Shown here: one piece after another, positions 1 through 6,046 of the stretch
Position numbering within the stretch: position 1 is the stretch's first letter
How the letters are laid out: every line of letters starts with the position of its first letter
Assembly (NCBI GenBank): GCA_003533975.1
Contig: DQCL01000319.1
Span: 1 to 7,595 of the forward strand
Source of the DNA: Octadecabacter sp.
GTDB taxonomy: Bacteria; Pseudomonadota; Alphaproteobacteria; Rhodobacterales; Rhodobacteraceae
Length of the DNA: 7,595 bases
Direction: 5' to 3'
The notes under the pieces: generated by a model
Database searches by the model: none
What the model was told of the DNA's origin: nothing
What the model saw: the letters and a program-made list of their open reading frames with translations, nothing else
Made by a program: the position numbers and the translations under genes

Positions 1-600
1 GGTAGCGGGCGACACTGGCAGTTCGGGGCAGACACGACAGACGATTACCGCTCGATTGATATTCGGTGGCTGAAACGGGAAGGGCTTCTGGAATCGGGGA
101 TCAGCCGCCGCATCACCTGGTCGCGCGGTGGCGAGGTGACAGGCTCGATCAATGTCCAGTCAGAGCCGGGGCGGGTGATCCTGGACTATCGCCACCGGGA
201 TCGAGGCGGGGAATGGCAACCCGAACGCTATCCCGTCTATCTCGATACCACGCCCTGTCACATGGGCGGCGTCCGTCACTGGTTTCTCTGCCCTGCCCGT
301 GGCTGTGGTCGTCGGGTTGCTATCCTCTACGGCGGGGCAATCTTCGCGTGCCGTCATTGCTACCGGCTGGCCTATCCCTCTCAGCGTGAAAAACCGGGGG
401 ATCGAGCTGCACGGCGGGCAGATCGTATCCGCGACAAAATGGGCTGGCCCGGTGGTATTCTGGAAGGTGGTGACTGGGGCAAACCTAAGGGGATGCACTT
501 GCGTACCTATGAGCGGCTTTGCCGGGAACACGATGCCCTTTCAGATCGAGCCTTGGTCGGGATTATGGACCATCTCAATCACCTCTCAGGCCGTTTCTAA
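1..600 (+). CDS. zinc-ribbon protein, 5' end beyond the window edge
   Basis: The frame is open from base 1 to the TAA at 598-600, giving 199 visible residues. The GTG at 136 is internal, because the upstream codons (GSGRHWQFGADTTDDYRSID and onward) are clearly protein-like. The protein has a basic, beta-rich N-terminal part and then a likely zinc ribbon, with cysteine pairs CPARGC (residues 97 and 102) and CRHC (117 and 120) about 14 residues apart. A charged helical tail ends in LSGRF. From memory it resembles a widespread uncharacterised proteobacterial family that keeps the GSGR..., TTDDYRSID and Zn-ribbon blocks; no function is established that I can name. The ribbon suggests nucleic-acid or protein binding, which is inference. 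If the window is circular, the start would be a GTG at 7539, 3 bp after the HUH-like gene, placing it last in that transcript. Confidence 0.75.
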   Translation, partial: GSGRHWQFGADTTDDYRSIDIRWLKREGLLESGISRRITWSRGGEVTGSINVQSEPGRVILDYRHRDRGGEWQPERYPVYLDTTPCHMGGVRHWFLCPARGCGRRVAILYGGAIFACRHCYRLAYPSQREKPGDRAARRADRIRDKMGWPGGILEGGDWGKPKGMHLRTYERLCREHDALSDRALVGIMDHLNHLSGRF

Positions 601-670
601 AATAGGCCGATTTAGAGGCGTGCGAAGTTGGCAGGAAATAGGGGGTCTTTGTTCGCATACCAGTCAGCTC

Positions 671-688
671 GAAAAATCACTGTTTTTC
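671..688 (+). terminator. A/T-stem hairpin, weak terminator candidate
   Basis: GAAAAA (671-676) can pair with TTTTTC (683-688) around a 6-base loop, about 70 bp after the zinc-ribbon gene, and T-rich sequence follows. The stem has only one G-C pair and there is no clean U-tract, so this is a weak candidate. Confidence 0.2.
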
Positions 689-709
689 TTAGCCTTAATT
701 GATTTCAAT

Positions 710-743
710 GCGAAGTTAGGACATTGGCGAAGTTAGGACATTG
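710..743 (+). repeat. two perfect tandem copies of a 17-bp unit
   Basis: The unit GCGAAGTTAGGACATTG occurs at 710-726 and again at 727-743 with no difference, followed by GGCAGGATAT. An older or shortened relative, GCGAAGTTGGCAGGAAAT, lies at 622-639; it matches the second copy plus its downstream flank with AGGACATT left out. The function is unknown; binding sites for a recombinase or the remnant of an insertion-sequence end are possible. Confidence 0.8.
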
Positions 744-787
744 GCAGGATATGCCGGTTGTCGGCGGGTTTTGTCCGACCTGCCCTC

Positions 788-803
788 GCGCCAATATTGG
801 CGC
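788..803. repeat. 16-bp perfect palindrome
   Basis: GCGCCAATATTGGCGC reads identically on both strands, with an AATATT centre. It stands alone in the spacer, about 100 bp before the small membrane gene, and is not followed by a T-run. It could be an operator for a dimeric regulator. Confidence 0.7.
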
Positions 804-903
804 TTGGTGGGGAAAATGCGCTTGATATTTCACCCGTGATAGACAACCTTTCCGCCAAACGGCAGGCTACTTGAGGAATGTCGGTTGCATAGGAGTATAA
901 TCA

Positions 904-1113
904 TTGCTTAACAACATTGGACTGCCCGGCGTGATATTACTATTGTTGGTTTTGCTACTTTTTTATGCCCCCATACACATGGCTAGAAAACGAAACCGCA
1001 GTGGGCTGCTTTGGTTTGCTATAGGCTTTCTTGGAACCCCACTTTTGGCGATTTTGATACTGATAGGGATTGGAGACAAACCACGCTCGCAAACTGCGAC
1101 TTCGCAGGTTTAG
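904..1113 (+). CDS. small two-span membrane protein (69 aa)
   Basis: This short ORF starts with TTG at 904, the first possible start after an in-frame TAA at 898. AGGAG at 891-895 gives a good ribosome-binding site 8 bp upstream. The product has two hydrophobic segments, about residues 7-24 and 33-55, joined by a basic loop (ARKRNRSG) and followed by a short polar tail, so the loop is probably cytoplasmic. I do not recognise a family. A TATAAT at 896-901 overlaps the leader; if it were a real -10, transcription would begin inside the ORF, so the promoter is more likely further upstream. It lies alone between repeat-rich spacer and a convergent operon. The strong RBS and clear hydrophobic pattern support a real gene. 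Confidence 0.5.
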   Translation: MLNNIGLPGVILLLLVLLLFYAPIHMARKRNRSGLLWFAIGFLGTPLLAILILIGIGDKPRSQTATSQV

Positions 1114-1331
1114 AGCCGGTACAGGTAAGTTGATACCCAACATGTCAAACGCCCTCACCATCTGCATCTGGCGGAGGCGCGGGCGTCGAGTGGGGCCTTT
1201 CCGTTATGATGGAAAAGAAGGGTATTATTTTTGACAATTTTTCAGCGCTTTAACCGTCAACCTGAGCGGGGGGAATAAAACCGGAAAACTGTTGCTGAGG
1301 AGCAGCTTGGTGAAACAAAATGCCTTGGCCC
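1114..1331. other. spacer between convergent genes, nothing recognised
   Basis: No gene is supported here. A reverse-strand frame covering about 955-1200 reads RQMQMVRAFDMLGINLP near its start, but it runs antisense through the small membrane gene and has no family I can name. The interval also contains a terminator-like hairpin at 1197-1217. Confidence 0.4.
1197..1232 (+). terminator. candidate intrinsic terminator
   Basis: CTTTCC (1197-1202) can pair with GGAAAAG (1211-1217) with one bulged A and an 8-base loop. The T-rich stretch ATTATTTTT follows, 85 bp after the small membrane gene. The stem is short and A/T-weighted, so the call is tentative. Confidence 0.3.
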
Positions 1332-2879
1332 TTAGCCTTCATTTATGGCCGCTACCATTTCTGCTCGCAGTCGATCAGATCCCGGAAAATCGGCATCTGT
1401 CAGGACACGCAGAAAGCGCAGCATGGCATTGCAGAGTTGCGGGCTTTGAATGTCTGGCTGCATGACCAGGTCAAGCTCGTCGTCGGTTCCCCCCGCTGCA
1501 TAGAAGTCCACGATCAGATTGCCCCAGTCGTCATCTGTGGCTTGCGTTCTTTCCACAGGGGAGTGCTCGCCTTCATACATCGCCCGATAGAGCAAACTGG
1601 CGGCGTCCATCAGGGCCACGACATGGGGCCGCTTGTCTTCTGGGATTGCCTCCGCTCCGAACATGACAACGCGATTGCACAACACGGGGTCGTTTTCAAA
1701 TGCGGCAATCATCTGAGTTTGAGATTGAAGGATTGCTCCAAGCGATTGATCGGGGGCCGCTCGTAGGTTGGCCGCGTGTCGCCGCCGGATTTCCGCGCCA
1801 ACCGTGAGCATCTTGGAGAACGCCTCCTCTTCATCAGCTCCCCCGGACAACAGGGCCACCATACTATCCCGGAAATACTTGGCTTCTTCGGGATAGTATC
1901 CTTTCAACGCGCGATACATCTCCCCCGCCGGTGAGGCTTCGATCATGCCCGTAATTTCGGCTTCGGTCGGGTTTGTAGGTACTTCAGGTTCAGGATTGTC
2001 ACATATGGCCTGGGTAATCGTCACTGTCCCCAACTCGGTTCCGTCAGGCCGACCATAGAAATGCTCGATGGTTGCACCGGCCTGGATAACAGGTGCTAGC
2101 GCCTCGTAAGTGCAGTTATGTTTGGTAAGCCCACGGCGCACGGATGCTGGAAGATTTTGGGCGTCTGTATCAACCTGATAGACATACCGAAGTGTCGTGG
2201 CTCGGGCTTCAACCCGCAGGAGCGTAGTGGTGTCATCGACCTGCTGAGACGGAACCTCTGCCGCCATTTGACTAAGCGTAGTTTCTAAACCTTGCGCCCT
2301 AAGCATTGCCTCAGTGCTTATCGACTGCAACTCTGCGTCAGCCCCTGCCCGCTCAATCATGTTATCGAGAACGTCGTCGCTGGCCTTGGTAATGCCTTGC
2401 GCTAGAGCGAGCAGGAAAAGCCCTAGAACAACCCCTACAAAGTCGCCCGCCATTCGAGCAGCACTCTTCGTTTCATCCTTTTGGATAGGAGCCTTGAACA
2501 GCAAGAAAAGATTAGCGATCGGGACAAAAGCCATCCAAGCTGAGCCACCATCGCCATACCCACTAACTGAGCGGGCATGTGAGATTACGCCATAAACATA
2601 ACCAAATGCCGCAATCCCTAAGAAGATCGAGGCGACAAGCAACCATAGAACGCCATGTTTCATAGCCTCGAAGGTTGCCATCCAAGCCAATGGCAAAGCT
2701 GAGGAAAGAACGAAAATCCCGGCAAAGGCCAAAAAGTATGGAACGCGTTGCAGTGACCATTGGCTGTTTCGGCGCATCCGCAGTGCTAGGGCGAATCCTA
2801 GGAGGGATAGGCCAATGCCCCAAGCCATGAGAGTGGCTTCACTTTGAAGTGTGAAAGAGATCGCAAAATCTTCAAGCAT
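1332..2879 (-). CDS. multi-span membrane protein of unknown function (515 aa)
   Basis: The product has hydrophobic spans at about residues 17-34, 46-69, 76-99 and 145-162, plus a shorter hydrophobic stretch (116-129) in a WMAFVPIANLFLLFKAP segment. A hydrophilic domain of roughly 350 residues follows, acidic and helix-rich, with a beta-like portion around 215-290 (TLRYVYQVDTDA, TVTITQAIC). Cysteines include C250, C287 and others in the C-terminal half. I do not recognise the family. The ATG lies 26 bp after the parB-like stop, in the same direction, so it is probably co-transcribed with parAB. That gap contains a TTACGTAA palindrome. No good Shine-Dalgarno precedes the ATG. Its place directly behind partition genes may mean a link to plasmid maintenance or simply cargo; the sequence does not decide. 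Confidence 0.75.
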   Translation of the reverse strand: MLEDFAISFTLQSEATLMAWGIGLSLLGFALALRMRRNSQWSLQRVPYFLAFAGIFVLSSALPLAWMATFEAMKHGVLWLLVASIFLGIAAFGYVYGVISHARSVSGYGDGGSAWMAFVPIANLFLLFKAPIQKDETKSAARMAGDFVGVVLGLFLLALAQGITKASDDVLDNMIERAGADAELQSISTEAMLRAQGLETTLSQMAAEVPSQQVDDTTTLLRVEARATTLRYVYQVDTDAQNLPASVRRGLTKHNCTYEALAPVIQAGATIEHFYGRPDGTELGTVTITQAICDNPEPEVPTNPTEAEITGMIEASPAGEMYRALKGYYPEEAKYFRDSMVALLSGGADEEEAFSKMLTVGAEIRRRHAANLRAAPDQSLGAILQSQTQMIAAFENDPVLCNRVVMFGAEAIPEDKRPHVVALMDAASLLYRAMYEGEHSPVERTQATDDDWGNLIVDFYAAGGTDDELDLVMQPDIQSPQLCNAMLRFLRVLTDADFPGSDRLRAEMVAAINEG

Positions 2880-2895
2880 AATTCACACCAATAAT

Positions 2896-2907
2896 ATTTA
2901 CGTAACT
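2896..2907 (+). promoter_or_regulatory. TTACGTAA-type site, copy A (after parB)
   Basis: ATTTACGTAACT contains the 8-bp palindrome TTACGTAA (2898-2905). It lies in the 26-bp gap between parB and the 515-aa membrane gene and overlaps the parB stop. It matches 11 of 12 bases with the copies at 3843-3854 and 6229-6240. It is a candidate partition site or operator. Confidence 0.45.
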
Positions 2908-3169
2908 ACGCATTTGCGCGCTTAAGGTATTCCGCAAGAGCCGCTTCTAATATCGTCTGGTGCGTTTGGTCGGTTTCGACGGCATGAAGCCTCAGGCGCT
3001 TGTAGGTTTCGCCATCGAGTGCCAGCGTCAGCCGCTTCTCACCTGGGCGCTTTGCCGGTTTCTTGTCTTGGGTCGCTCCCTGCCCTGCCCCGCGCTGCGG
3101 TATGCCGGTATCAGTTGGGCGGCTTGTGGTGTTCAGCAGGCCATCGAGGGCCACGGGCTTCTTAGCCAT
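2906..3169 (-). CDS. parB: small ribbon-helix-helix partition protein (ParB/ParG-like)
   Basis: This 87-aa protein has a disordered, basic N-terminal half (residues 1-45, rich in Lys, Gly, Pro and Gln) and a C-terminal ribbon-helix-helix domain. The strand is KRLTLALDG (about 45-53), followed by two helices ending EAALAEYLKRA. That architecture matches the small centromere-binding partners of short type Ib ParA ATPases such as ParG. There the RHH dimer binds parS/operator DNA and the flexible tail stimulates the ATPase (family knowledge). Its ATG lies inside the last codons of parA (8-bp overlap), with AAAGGGA just upstream as ribosome-binding site, so translation is coupled. It probably also represses the parAB promoter. 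The alternative, an orphan CopG-type regulator, is less likely given the parA overlap. Confidence 0.8.
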   Translation of the reverse strand: MAKKPVALDGLLNTTSRPTDTGIPQRGAGQGATQDKKPAKRPGEKRLTLALDGETYKRLRLHAVETDQTHQTILEAALAEYLKRANA

Positions 3170-3776
3170 TTAGAATCCCTTTCACGTAATCCCATACGGC
3201 GGCAATCTCTGCCCCCGCCTTGTCGTCGGTTGTCTCAGATACGCCTTGGCCGGTCGCGCCAGTTTCAGCGTAGGCGACACGTTGAGCGATATTCACCGGG
3301 GCAACTCTGCCATGTTGCGCCAGGACGCGGGCCGCTTCTTCTGTGATCCGCGCACGCGGCGTTTGAGATAGGGCAAAGGCGAAAGGCACCTTTGCGGCGT
3401 TCACGGCGGCTATGGTCGCGCCTACCGCTCGCAGATCGTCAGGGGAAGGGCGAACCGGGATCAACACCAGGTCAGCCGCGCCAAGCGCCTCAGATAGCCA
3501 TTCTGGGGCCGCTGGCGGGGTGTCGATAATGCAAAGGTCAAATTGCGCCTTAGCGGCGTCCAGTGTTGCTTTGAGTGCATGTGGTGTAGGGTCACGGTCC
3601 AGCATTGCAGGCGTGTCAGCGTCCCGGCTTTCCCACCACGCCCTGAGCGAGCCTTGTGGGTCTAGATCAAGGCAAAGCACCCTGAGGCCGTCTTGTGCAG
3701 CGGCAACAGAAAGATTGCGGGCCAGCGTTGTTTTGCCAGCCCCGCCTTTTTGAGCGGCTATGAGTATCGTTTCCAT
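3162..3776 (-). CDS. parA: ParA-family partition ATPase (204 aa)
   Basis: This is a plasmid segregation ATPase of the deviant Walker family, which hydrolyses ATP and moves plasmid copies over the nucleoid. The P-loop KGGAGKTT is at residues 10-17 with the signature lysine (K10). The next block, CLDLDPQGS, is at about 35-43, and the Walker B-like LCIIDTPP at 81-88. The protein lacks an N-terminal HTH domain, and its length fits short type Ib ParA proteins. The frame is open further upstream to 3932, but I chose the ATG at 3776 because METILIAAQKGGAGKTT is the normal start of the fold and the 52 extra residues look like read-through of a regulatory region. No clear Shine-Dalgarno is visible. 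It is divergent from the recombinase gene and heads the operon parA-parB-membrane protein. Confidence 0.92.
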   Translation of the reverse strand: METILIAAQKGGAGKTTLARNLSVAAAQDGLRVLCLDLDPQGSLRAWWESRDADTPAMLDRDPTPHALKATLDAAKAQFDLCIIDTPPAAPEWLSEALGAADLVLIPVRPSPDDLRAVGATIAAVNAAKVPFAFALSQTPRARITEEAARVLAQHGRVAPVNIAQRVAYAETGATGQGVSETTDDKAGAEIAAVWDYVKGILNG

Positions 3777-3842
3777 AATGCAGGAAACTAACTGACTTGT
3801 GCGAAAGCGCAAACGCATAATTTCACACATACGCACTTGCAT

Positions 3843-3854
3843 AATTACGTAAAT
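3843..3854 (-). promoter_or_regulatory. TTACGTAA-type site, copy B (before parA)
   Basis: On the reverse strand this reads ATTTACGTAATT, identical over 12 bases to the copy at 6229-6240. It lies about 70 bp upstream of the parA start and is directly preceded on the plus strand by TTGCATAATT. It is a candidate operator/centromere for the RHH protein. Confidence 0.5.
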
Positions 3855-3884
3855 GCATACATCTGTATAAGAACGCAACGGACG

Positions 3885-3904
3885 TAGGGTTTTTATACAC
3901 CCTA
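3885..3904. promoter_or_regulatory. inverted repeat, candidate recombinase crossover site
   Basis: TAGGGT (3885-3890) and ACCCTA (3899-3904) form perfect 6-bp arms. Eight of ten positions pair over the whole 20 bp, and the centre is the dinucleotide TA inside TTTTTATACA. Resolvase/invertase family members act on short imperfect palindromes with a 2-bp central overlap, often located next to their own gene. This one lies 32 bp before the recombinase start. It could equally be an operator, since a TATACA that might serve as -10 sits inside it. Confidence 0.4.
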
Positions 3905-3935
3905 AGATTTCCCCTGGGATCGAAAGGGCCACGCC

Positions 3936-4619
3936 ATGAAATTCGTTACCTATCTTCGCGTCTCAACCGAACGCCAGGGCCAGAGCGGCTTGGGGCTGGA
4001 AGCACAACGCGCGGCGGTCGCGGCGCACGTCCTGGGCCGGGGCGAGGTCGTGGCAGAGTTTGTCGAAGTCGAAAGCGGCAAGCGGTCGGATCGCCCGGAG
4101 CTGGCGCGGGCGCTCGCAGAGGCGAAGCGGGCAGGGGCCGTGTTGCTCATAGCCAAGCTGGACCGCCTCGCCCGCAATGTCGCCTTCATTGCGAACCTTC
4201 TGGAAAGCGGCGTCGAGGTCACGGCGGCGGATATGCCAGAGGCGAACCGATTTGTGCTGCACATCATGGCCGCAGTCGCGGAACAAGAGGGCCGCGCAAT
4301 CTCAGAGCGCACCAAGGCGGCGCTGGCGGCGGCGAAGGCACGCGGGGTCAAGTTGGGCTGGTCCATCCCCGAACGGGCTTCTGAGCAACATCAGGCGGCG
4401 CGGAAAGGTGCGGCGGTGAACAAGGCGCGGGCGCTCGCCCATGCTGAGAACGTGTTGCCGGTGGTCGAGCAGATCAGGGCAGGGGGTGCATCCCTTCGTC
4501 AGATCGCAGCGGAATTGAACGCGCGGGGCATCAAAACCGCACGGGGCGGCAAATGGCACGCGACTACCGTGCGGAATATAATAACGGCGAAAAACGGTGC
4601 TGAGGCGATTGCAGCTTAG
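3936..4619 (+). CDS. serine recombinase (resolvase/invertase family, 227 aa)
   Basis: This is a site-specific recombinase that cuts DNA through a covalent phosphoserine link. The catalytic domain (about 1-140) begins with YLRVSTERQ, with catalytic S10 and partner R8. LIAKLDRLARN supplies the expected D76, R77 and R80, and AEQEGRAISERTKAAL (115-130) leads into the long helix. The C-terminal part (about 185-220) is a helix-turn-helix including SLRQIAAELNARGIKTARGGKW, which binds the arms of the site. The length is a little above the classic 180-200 aa resolvases and fits plasmid multimer-resolution enzymes. The start is supported by GAAAGGG at 3922-3928, seven bp before the ATG. It stands alone, with no transposase nearby, so dimer resolution of this plasmid is the likeliest role. 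A DNA invertase is possible, but I see no invertible segment. Confidence 0.93.
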   Translation: MKFVTYLRVSTERQGQSGLGLEAQRAAVAAHVLGRGEVVAEFVEVESGKRSDRPELARALAEAKRAGAVLLIAKLDRLARNVAFIANLLESGVEVTAADMPEANRFVLHIMAAVAEQEGRAISERTKAALAAAKARGVKLGWSIPERASEQHQAARKGAAVNKARALAHAENVLPVVEQIRAGGASLRQIAAELNARGIKTARGGKWHATTVRNIITAKNGAEAIAA

Positions 4620-4623
4620 TATA

Positions 4624-4649
4624 GGCGAGTCGCACTAAGGCGCCTCGCC
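4624..4649. terminator. hairpin between convergent genes, likely bidirectional terminator
   Basis: GGCGAG (4624-4629) pairs with CTCGCC (4644-4649), and after one mismatch CGC (4631-4633) pairs with GCG (4640-4642), closing on a 6-base loop. The hairpin starts 4 bp after the recombinase stop and overlaps the stop codon of the opposing membrane gene. There is no U-tract on either side, so efficiency is doubtful. Confidence 0.4.
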
Positions 4650-5111
4650 AAACACCGGCTCTACATCACGCATCTTCCAAAGCAGATCAGCTTCATTGGC
4701 GCTCACAGTGCGTTCTGAGGGGGGTAGCGGGTGGCATCCGCCCGCTTTTGTTCCGGGTTCGATAATGAACGACGAACGGATTCCAGAGTAGTCTGTCTGA
4801 TAGACGGGATCGCTGTATCCCGGTTCATAGGCAATAAGCCAATACCGCACCCGGATTACGGCTTCATCAGCACCGTTTTCCATCACCACAAGCAGAGGCT
4901 TTTCGGCTTCGCATTCTTCCAGATCATAGGTGACAGTCGCCACCACCTTCGCGGCTTTGCGTTTGGCCAGTTGGTCCTGGGCATAGAAGAAGCCGCCCAC
5001 GGCTGCGCCAATGGCCACTACAACACCAATGAAGATCAGGCTGGGGCGCGGGAACCGCAAGAGCAGATAAAGCGCGCCACCAATACCGACTACCCATGCC
5101 AATGCTTCCAT
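4635..5111 (-). CDS. two-span membrane protein of unknown function (158 aa)
   Basis: Two hydrophobic segments (about residues 3-19 and 24-45) form an N-terminal hairpin with PRPS between them. A basic patch (KRKAAK, 50-55) follows, and then a domain of about 100 residues that looks beta-rich (VVATVTYDLEECEAEKPLLV, AVIRVRYWLIAYEPGY). The positive charges after the second span suggest that this domain faces the cytoplasm, which is inference. Cysteines are at 67 and 126. I do not recognise the family; the strand pattern is loosely like a small beta-sandwich. The ATG follows the rep stop by 2 bp, with AGAGGTGAT at the end of rep as ribosome-binding site, so the gene is translationally linked to rep. 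Placement behind the initiator hints at a maintenance, copy-control or membrane-anchoring role, which is unproven. Confidence 0.75.
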   Translation of the reverse strand: MEALAWVVGIGGALYLLLRFPRPSLIFIGVVVAIGAAVGGFFYAQDQLAKRKAAKVVATVTYDLEECEAEKPLLVVMENGADEAVIRVRYWLIAYEPGYSDPVYQTDYSGIRSSFIIEPGTKAGGCHPLPPSERTVSANEADLLWKMRDVEPVFGEAP

Positions 5112-5113
5112 AG

Positions 5114-6004
5114 CTACTCGATCACCTCTGGTGGCAACATTTCCTCAACGGTCCCGGTGATCCGCGCCTTGCGGCCTACGCGGGGGCGTTGCAGCTCGGC
5201 ATAGGCGGCTTTCCGGCCTTCAATATCCTTCGCCCCCCAGCCGATCAGAACGCCGGTGACGCGCCGTCCGGTTTTCTCGGGCATCACGGTCACGGTGAAG
5301 TCAGACAGGGCGTTCACTTCCATGAGCGCGGGTTTGATCGCGTATTGGTTCAGGTTTCCGAAGGTCGTCAGCTTGTCCGGTTCGACGCCTAAGAGTTCCC
5401 GGAAGTCATCCAGGGCAAACCGTTCGGTGAACACATGCTTGAGCCGCACACGCCGCGCCACGGCTTCATAGAGGGCCAGGGCATACTTCGAGGTGAAGGC
5501 CCGCAGCACTTCCAGCTCCAGCTTGGCAAATACGGTGGAATCCTTGAGCAGCAACGCCAGCTCGGGCGGGATCGAGTATTTCAGGTTGCCGCGTTTCCGC
5601 TTGGGGTCGGACAGGTTGTTCCAGCCTAGGAGCTGCACGCGGTCGGTTGATCCGTCCGGGCGCTGGATCGTCACCACGGTCGTCATGAGGGCTTCAATCG
5701 ACTGCACAAGCCGATCATTGCTTTCGTGCGTTTCTCTTAGGTCAGCAACCGCGATTTCAAAGCGCCTACCTTCCGACGCCAGGTCTGGCCCAAAGGCATG
5801 GCGCAACAGCACGTTGAACAAGCGCCGGTCTGCCAGCGTCAACCTGGACGCGCCCTTAACTTCGATCAGCTCGGCAGGTTTCACCATCTCGCCCATGTTC
5901 GGGGCGACATCGAGCGTCCGCTTATTATTAGTTTTAGGGCGGGTCGATTCTGACAAAGCGTTTCCGTTAGCTGGCGATTCGCCCAAAGCTAAGATTAAAC
6001 CCAT
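5114..6004 (-). CDS. rep: Rep_3-family plasmid replication initiator (296 aa)
   Basis: This initiator of theta replication binds iterons as a monomer and represses its own gene as a dimer (family knowledge). The two winged-helix halves are visible. WH1 starts around 45-70 (IEVKGASRLTLADRRLFNVL) and runs to GNLKYSIPPELALLL (139-153). WH2 spans about 165-256, with the signatures TSKYALALYEAVARR (171-185), LDDFRELLG (198-206) and the C-terminal GRRVTGVLIGW (246-256). About 40 extra residues form a polar N-terminus. The ATG at 6004 is the first possible start after an in-frame TGA; no good Shine-Dalgarno is visible, and M37 or M40 could be used instead. Iterons begin 39 bp upstream, which places Rep binding over its own promoter. 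It is the first gene of a two-gene unit with the 158-aa membrane protein. Confidence 0.92.
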   Translation of the reverse strand: MGLILALGESPANGNALSESTRPKTNNKRTLDVAPNMGEMVKPAELIEVKGASRLTLADRRLFNVLLRHAFGPDLASEGRRFEIAVADLRETHESNDRLVQSIEALMTTVVTIQRPDGSTDRVQLLGWNNLSDPKRKRGNLKYSIPPELALLLKDSTVFAKLELEVLRAFTSKYALALYEAVARRVRLKHVFTERFALDDFRELLGVEPDKLTTFGNLNQYAIKPALMEVNALSDFTVTVMPEKTGRRVTGVLIGWGAKDIEGRKAAYAELQRPRVGRKARITGTVEEMLPPEVIE

Positions 6005-6037
6005 GTCAGAGGCAAGGTTTTGTGTCTCGATTCAGAC

Positions 6038-6046
6038 TGTGCACAA
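6038..6046 (-). promoter_or_regulatory. candidate DnaA box
   Basis: On the reverse strand this reads TTGTGCACA, matching seven of nine positions of the consensus TTATCCACA. It overlaps the first bases of the first iteron. One imperfect 9-mer is weak evidence by itself; its location next to the iterons is the main support. Confidence 0.25.

Larger units (their letters stand above)
601..903. other. gene-poor interval with repeats
   Basis: No credible gene lies here; the longer open frame running through from inside the zinc-ribbon gene is a shadow. The interval holds an AT-stem hairpin (671-688), two perfect 17-bp tandem repeats (710-743), a related sequence at 622-639, a perfect 16-bp palindrome (788-803), a short GTCGG/CCGAC inverted repeat (760-779), and the leader of the small membrane gene. 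Repeat-rich, stop-rich spacer of this kind on a plasmid could be a recombination, transfer or single-strand origin site, but nothing here identifies which. Confidence 0.5.
3777..3935. promoter_or_regulatory. divergent control region between parA and the recombinase
   Basis: This 159-bp interval carries regulatory-looking elements. They are a hairpin-prone TTGTGC-GAAA-GCGCAA (3797-3812), two GCATAATT repeats (3815-3822 and 3839-3846), the TTACGTAA palindrome (3845-3852), and a TAGGGT/ACCCTA inverted repeat (3885-3904). The AT-rich repeats on the parA side suit an operator/centromere for the RHH protein, and the inverted repeat lies next to the recombinase gene. No consensus -35/-10 pair was clear enough to mark. 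Confidence 0.55.

Noticed and set aside
299..736. 145-aa open frame on the plus strand through the 3' half of the zinc-ribbon gene
   Set aside because: It overlaps a gene with clear cysteine motifs and family-like sequence, and its own product has no recognisable pattern. It is a shadow frame.
955..1200. Reverse-strand frame reading RQMQMVRAFDMLGINLP, possible gene remnant
   Set aside because: It runs antisense through the small membrane gene, has no plausible ribosome-binding site and no family I can identify. It is not supported as a gene or pseudogene.
2906..3169. RHH gene as the antitoxin of a toxin-antitoxin pair
   Set aside because: The overlapping partner is a ParA ATPase and no small toxin ORF is adjacent, so a partition role is the better reading.
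3777..3932. N-terminal extension of ParA (52 extra residues upstream of the chosen ATG)
   Set aside because: ParA folds normally begin right before the P-loop. The extra stretch covers the repeat-rich control region and does not look like the protein core.
3936..4619. Recombinase as part of a transposon
   Set aside because: No transposase gene, terminal inverted repeats or target duplication were seen around it.
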